A DNA stretch of 64,000 nucleotides from Isoetes taiwanensis (lineage: Eukaryota > Streptophyta > Lycopodiopsida > Isoetales > Isoetaceae). Below the pieces are notes generated by a model. That model saw only the letters and a program-made list of their open reading frames with translations, searched no databases and had not been told where the DNA came from. Positions 61,159 to 64,000 of the stretch are shown here, one piece after another; the first letter of the stretch is position 1; each line of letters begins with the position of its first letter. The DNA is taken from the NCBI GenBank assembly GCA_021234155.1, contig JAJEKV010000063.1, positions 1,334,947 to 1,398,946 on the forward strand. The letters run 5' to 3'. The position numbers and the translations under genes were made by a program.

Positions 61159-61222
61159 CTACGTATGACGTGGCCATATAATATACGTATTTGGGGCATA
61201 TATTATATTGAAACATCACAAT
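61159..61222 (-). repeat. LTR shared by elements A and B, 5' part
   Basis: On the minus strand it begins TGTGATGTTTCAATATAA after a polypurine-like GTTGGGGAGAT and is cut after 64 bases by element C. It continues at 50050. This makes it the 3' LTR of element B and, through the rest, the 5' LTR of element A. Confidence 0.65.
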
Positions 61223-61779
61223 CTCCCCAACTTGAATTGATGCTGTCCTTAGCATCGTGCGTCTCCCCACCTTGGAAACCTGCATATCCTGCAATCACAT
61301 TCAATATATATACAATTTTATAATCAATTTCCTCAAGGTAATATTTTAATTTATCGTAGCACATCCTTGTTAAATATCGTACTATGGTGAGAGGCTCTTT
61401 CGTCCTCTACTTCATCATCTATTATTCACAAAAATTTTATGGCTTATACCATTATTATAAACATAGTTCCAAAATTTCCTACTTAAGGTTCCACATCGTT
61501 CCCTTACAACACATCATGACAAAATTATGTATTGCAAGTCTTCGCAGTGTGACCTTCCTGCCGCTAGAATCTCCTATTGGCCTGCAGGTCCAACACTACG
61601 TTAGTACATATTTAATTATTATAAAGTTGGTTGTTAGGGAACCACTCATTAATTACAATTTACATGGATGCAAGACTAATCTCCCAGCGTAGGAAGAGGA
61701 TGCTTCTTCCATCGTGGCCGTGGAGACAGCGCCCTATCATGCCTAGGATGACACTCATGCCTACACCTTTAGTTGCCTT

Positions 61780-64000
61780 TTGACGTGAAGATTGGTGTCC
61801 TCCCCGTATTTGGGCATGAAGGATCCTTCCCGTGGTAGGCATTGACTAGAGGTGCTTTCCTATCAATGCATGCCTGAATGACCTCTTATCTCTCAAGGTC
61901 ATCTACTTCCGCGAGACGGAAGTAGACTTTTTAATCTACCTTCCACTCACCTATCGGGTCGGTGTCGACTAATTCGGTGACGAGCCGACCCTTGCATTGC
62001 TCCATGAATTGGGGGTACTGCTTCTCCAAATCTGATTGTAGTACCCACGTAGCGTGTTCCATAGGCAAGTGCGTCCATTTCACAAGGTATTGGAGAAATT
62101 TGAATCTTCTTGTCTTCTTATAAGCCTGTCAAGAAGAACCTCAGGGACGATTTCAAGCTGGTCGTCCGTCATTTCCAGTAACTCGGTTGCCTCCAATACT
62201 TCCTCTGGATTAGGAGTGTGCCTCTTTAGGAGACTTACATGGAAGACCCTATGGATTTTGAGATGTGCTGGCAGGTCCAACTTGTAGGATTGGATACCTA
62301 CTCTTTTAGTTATCCTCAAAGGTCCAGCCCATCTTGGAGCAAGCTTCTTGCAATTGCCGATGCAAAGCTTGGCCTACTTCACCTTGATCTTCAAGCACAC
62401 ATTGTCTCCCACCTAAAATTCTCTTACTGTCCTGTGCTTGTCGGCGATGCTTTTCTGCCTACTTCTTGCTGCTAGGAGGTATCCTCTCACCTCCTCCACC
62501 AACTGCTGCATATCCGAAAGCATTTGCTGGGAGACTTCTACCTTGGACACTGGATTGTACCAAGTATCCGGGGTAAGACACTAATACCCATAATTGATCA
62601 TAAAAGGAGACATCTGAGATGACTCCTGCTTCTTACTGTTGTAGGCAAACTCTACTAAGTGGATGAAATCTCCCCACTTAGATTGCTTGTTCCAAACATA
62701 GCTTCTTAACATATCTTCGATAATCCTGTTGGTTCGCTCCGTTTGACCATCTGTCTGTGGGTGGTATGCTGTGCTCATGGAGAGCTTCGTCTGAATGGTG
62801 GTAAATAGGTCCTGCCAAAAAGCACTCATGAATTTAGAGTCCCTATCCGATATTATCTCCCTCGCCATGCCGTGGAGTCTAAAAATCTCCTTAGTAAATA
62901 GGACGGCAGTATCCAATGCTGTATCTGTTGTCCTGCACGGCACGAAGTGTGCCATCTTCGACAACTTATCTACCACCACCATCAGGGCATCCTTGCCTCT
63001 TGATGTTCTTGGGAGCCCTGTAATGAAGTCCATGCTTATAACTTCCCACTTAGCATTTGGCACTGGCAACCACGGAATAATTTAAGGGCTAAACTTAGCT
63101 ATTTGGCGATTTTTTAGCACATTTTCGAAAACAATTGGCTAAAGTAAATGGAAAAAATTGGGAAAAAAATTAAAATTTTAGCTTAACTTTTTTCGGGACT
63201 GCACCAACTTTGGAGCTCTTTAGCCAAACGCTAGAAGGTAAGAGAGTGAAATTTTGTCTTGTTTAGCTAAACCATAGAAACTTTTAGAATGAATTTTGGG
63301 CTAGTTTAGCTAATATCGTTCTAGTTTATAAGAAATATATGATTACTAGTTTAGTTTCTAGTATTACAAAATGATTTAGTCATAGATTTAGCTAGCTAGC
63401 ATTATTTTACAATGTTTTCACAAAGAAAATGACTAAAATAAGTGGAAACAATTGAAAACAATTATAGTAATTTGGCTTAATATTTTCCGTTGGCCACACC
63501 ATAGAAATTTTGGGGATGATGTTTGGGTTAGTTTAGCTAAATGCTAGAAAGTATGAGAGGAAAAATATGGAGAGTTTAGCTAAACCACAGAAAGTTTTGG
63601 GATTAATATCGAGCAAGTTTAGCCAAAGTCATTCTGGCTAATAAGAAATAGGCGATTAGTAATTTATTCCCTGCTGGCAACGACTCCTGGGATTCGGAGT
63701 TGCTCCGCCTTTGTTTGCTGGCATATCTGGCACTCACGGATGTACCTTGCTATCTGCTTCTTCATGCCGGGCCAGAAGTAGCTGCTTCTAATCTTGAAGT
63801 ATGTCTTCATAAACCCTGCATGGCCAGTATGGGGCTATTGTGTGTATCATGTAGAATTAATTTTCTTACTCCCGAAGATTCTGATATACACAACTTATTT
63901 TTATGGTATAGGAGGTTTCCTTCCTTTTTATAGTTCTTGAAGGCCTCTCTTTCTTTGTCTGTTCTTGCCTCCTTAGAGAGGCTTGCCCATACTTCTTTAA
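61780..64000 (-). pseudogene. Ty3/gypsy chromovirus element B: integrase and chromodomain (partial)
   Basis: Minus strand, entering from the right edge. The integrase HHCC finger (about 63985-63690) reads HDTHNS, then KIRSSYFWPGMKKQIARYIR and CQICQQTKAEQ across frame changes, matching element A. After an AT-rich insertion, the integrase core is one open frame (63069-62581) with MDFITGLPR, ISDRDSKF and HPQTDGQTERTNR, i.e. the D-D-E triad. The C-terminal part follows (62319-62080; FHVSLLKRH, EVLLDRLI). A chromodomain reads YLVKWTHLP..ATWVLQSDL (about 62100-61990), with an acidic tail to about 61780. A chromodomain directs insertion to heterochromatin. The ~560 bases from 61780 down to the LTR are untranslated. 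Confidence 0.9.
63085..63670. repeat. AT-rich insertion inside element B, two ~290-bp units
   Basis: This block interrupts integrase between the zinc finger and the core. Its two halves (about 63088-63350 and 63351-63665) share 'agtttagctaaa', 'aggcgattagtaattt'/'atatgattactagt' and 'ccatagaaa' words in the same order. The ends 'ggaataattt' and 'aatttattcc' are inverted, so it may be a small TIR element. No coding frame is present. Confidence 0.6.

Noticed and set aside
1-64000. tRNA, rRNA, CRISPR or bacterial-type operons
   Set aside because: No cloverleaf consensus, rRNA core words or regularly spaced direct repeats with unique spacers were seen.

Overview
The window is transposon-rich nuclear DNA of a land plant. 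Host-type genes carry short GT-AG introns, and the named families are plant versions: SUMO, aldo/keto reductase, a polyol/monosaccharide transporter and the spliceosomal helicase PRP28. The mixture suggests a large, repeat-laden genome, perhaps a fern, lycophyte or gymnosperm, but the sequence alone does not fix the species. I saw no bacterial operons, CRISPR arrays, rRNA or tRNA genes.

Layout. (1) 1-6585 and 23233-29690 are two copies of one ~6.5 kb segment. Each holds a SUMO gene remnant followed by the 3' half of an aldo/keto reductase gene and a ~195-bp tandem repeat. (2) 6.6-11 kb is a decayed Ty3/gypsy pol fragment and AT-rich LTR-like DNA. (3) 11.9-20.9 kb, minus strand, has a degenerate Helitron Rep-helicase gene with 19-residue charged repeats at its N-terminus. 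A broken copy of PRP28 exons lies downstream of it on the same strand and may have been captured. Tandem repeats lie between them. (4) 29.7-32.6 kb holds repeats, inverted repeats and a foldback element. (5) 33.3-37.8 kb is the only clean genic island: an intact two-exon sugar/polyol transporter (580 aa) and, convergent to it, a three-exon gene of unknown function (307 aa). (6) 37.96-38.32 kb is a PIF/Harbinger-like MITE. (7) 38.4-41.2 kb, between two 39-bp direct repeats, is a decayed gene with HUH-endonuclease motifs (H-L-H-V-Q and Y-C-L-K-D) and no helicase, resembling a Replitron or CRESS-type Rep. (8) 43.5-64 kb is a nest of LTR retrotransposons on the minus strand: two partial copies (A and B) of one chromodomain gypsy family joined by one LTR. 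That LTR is split by a solo LTR with its own target duplication and by a complete 11.1-kb gypsy element (C) with 583-588 bp LTRs, a polypurine tract and a ~4-kb extra 3' region that may be envelope-like.

The two segment copies, and the two LTRs of element C, are identical over long runs broken by short clusters of indels and mismatches, many near CTG/CAG or GC-rich words. Some frameshifts in this window may therefore be consensus errors rather than biological decay, so 'pseudogene' calls should be read with that in mind.
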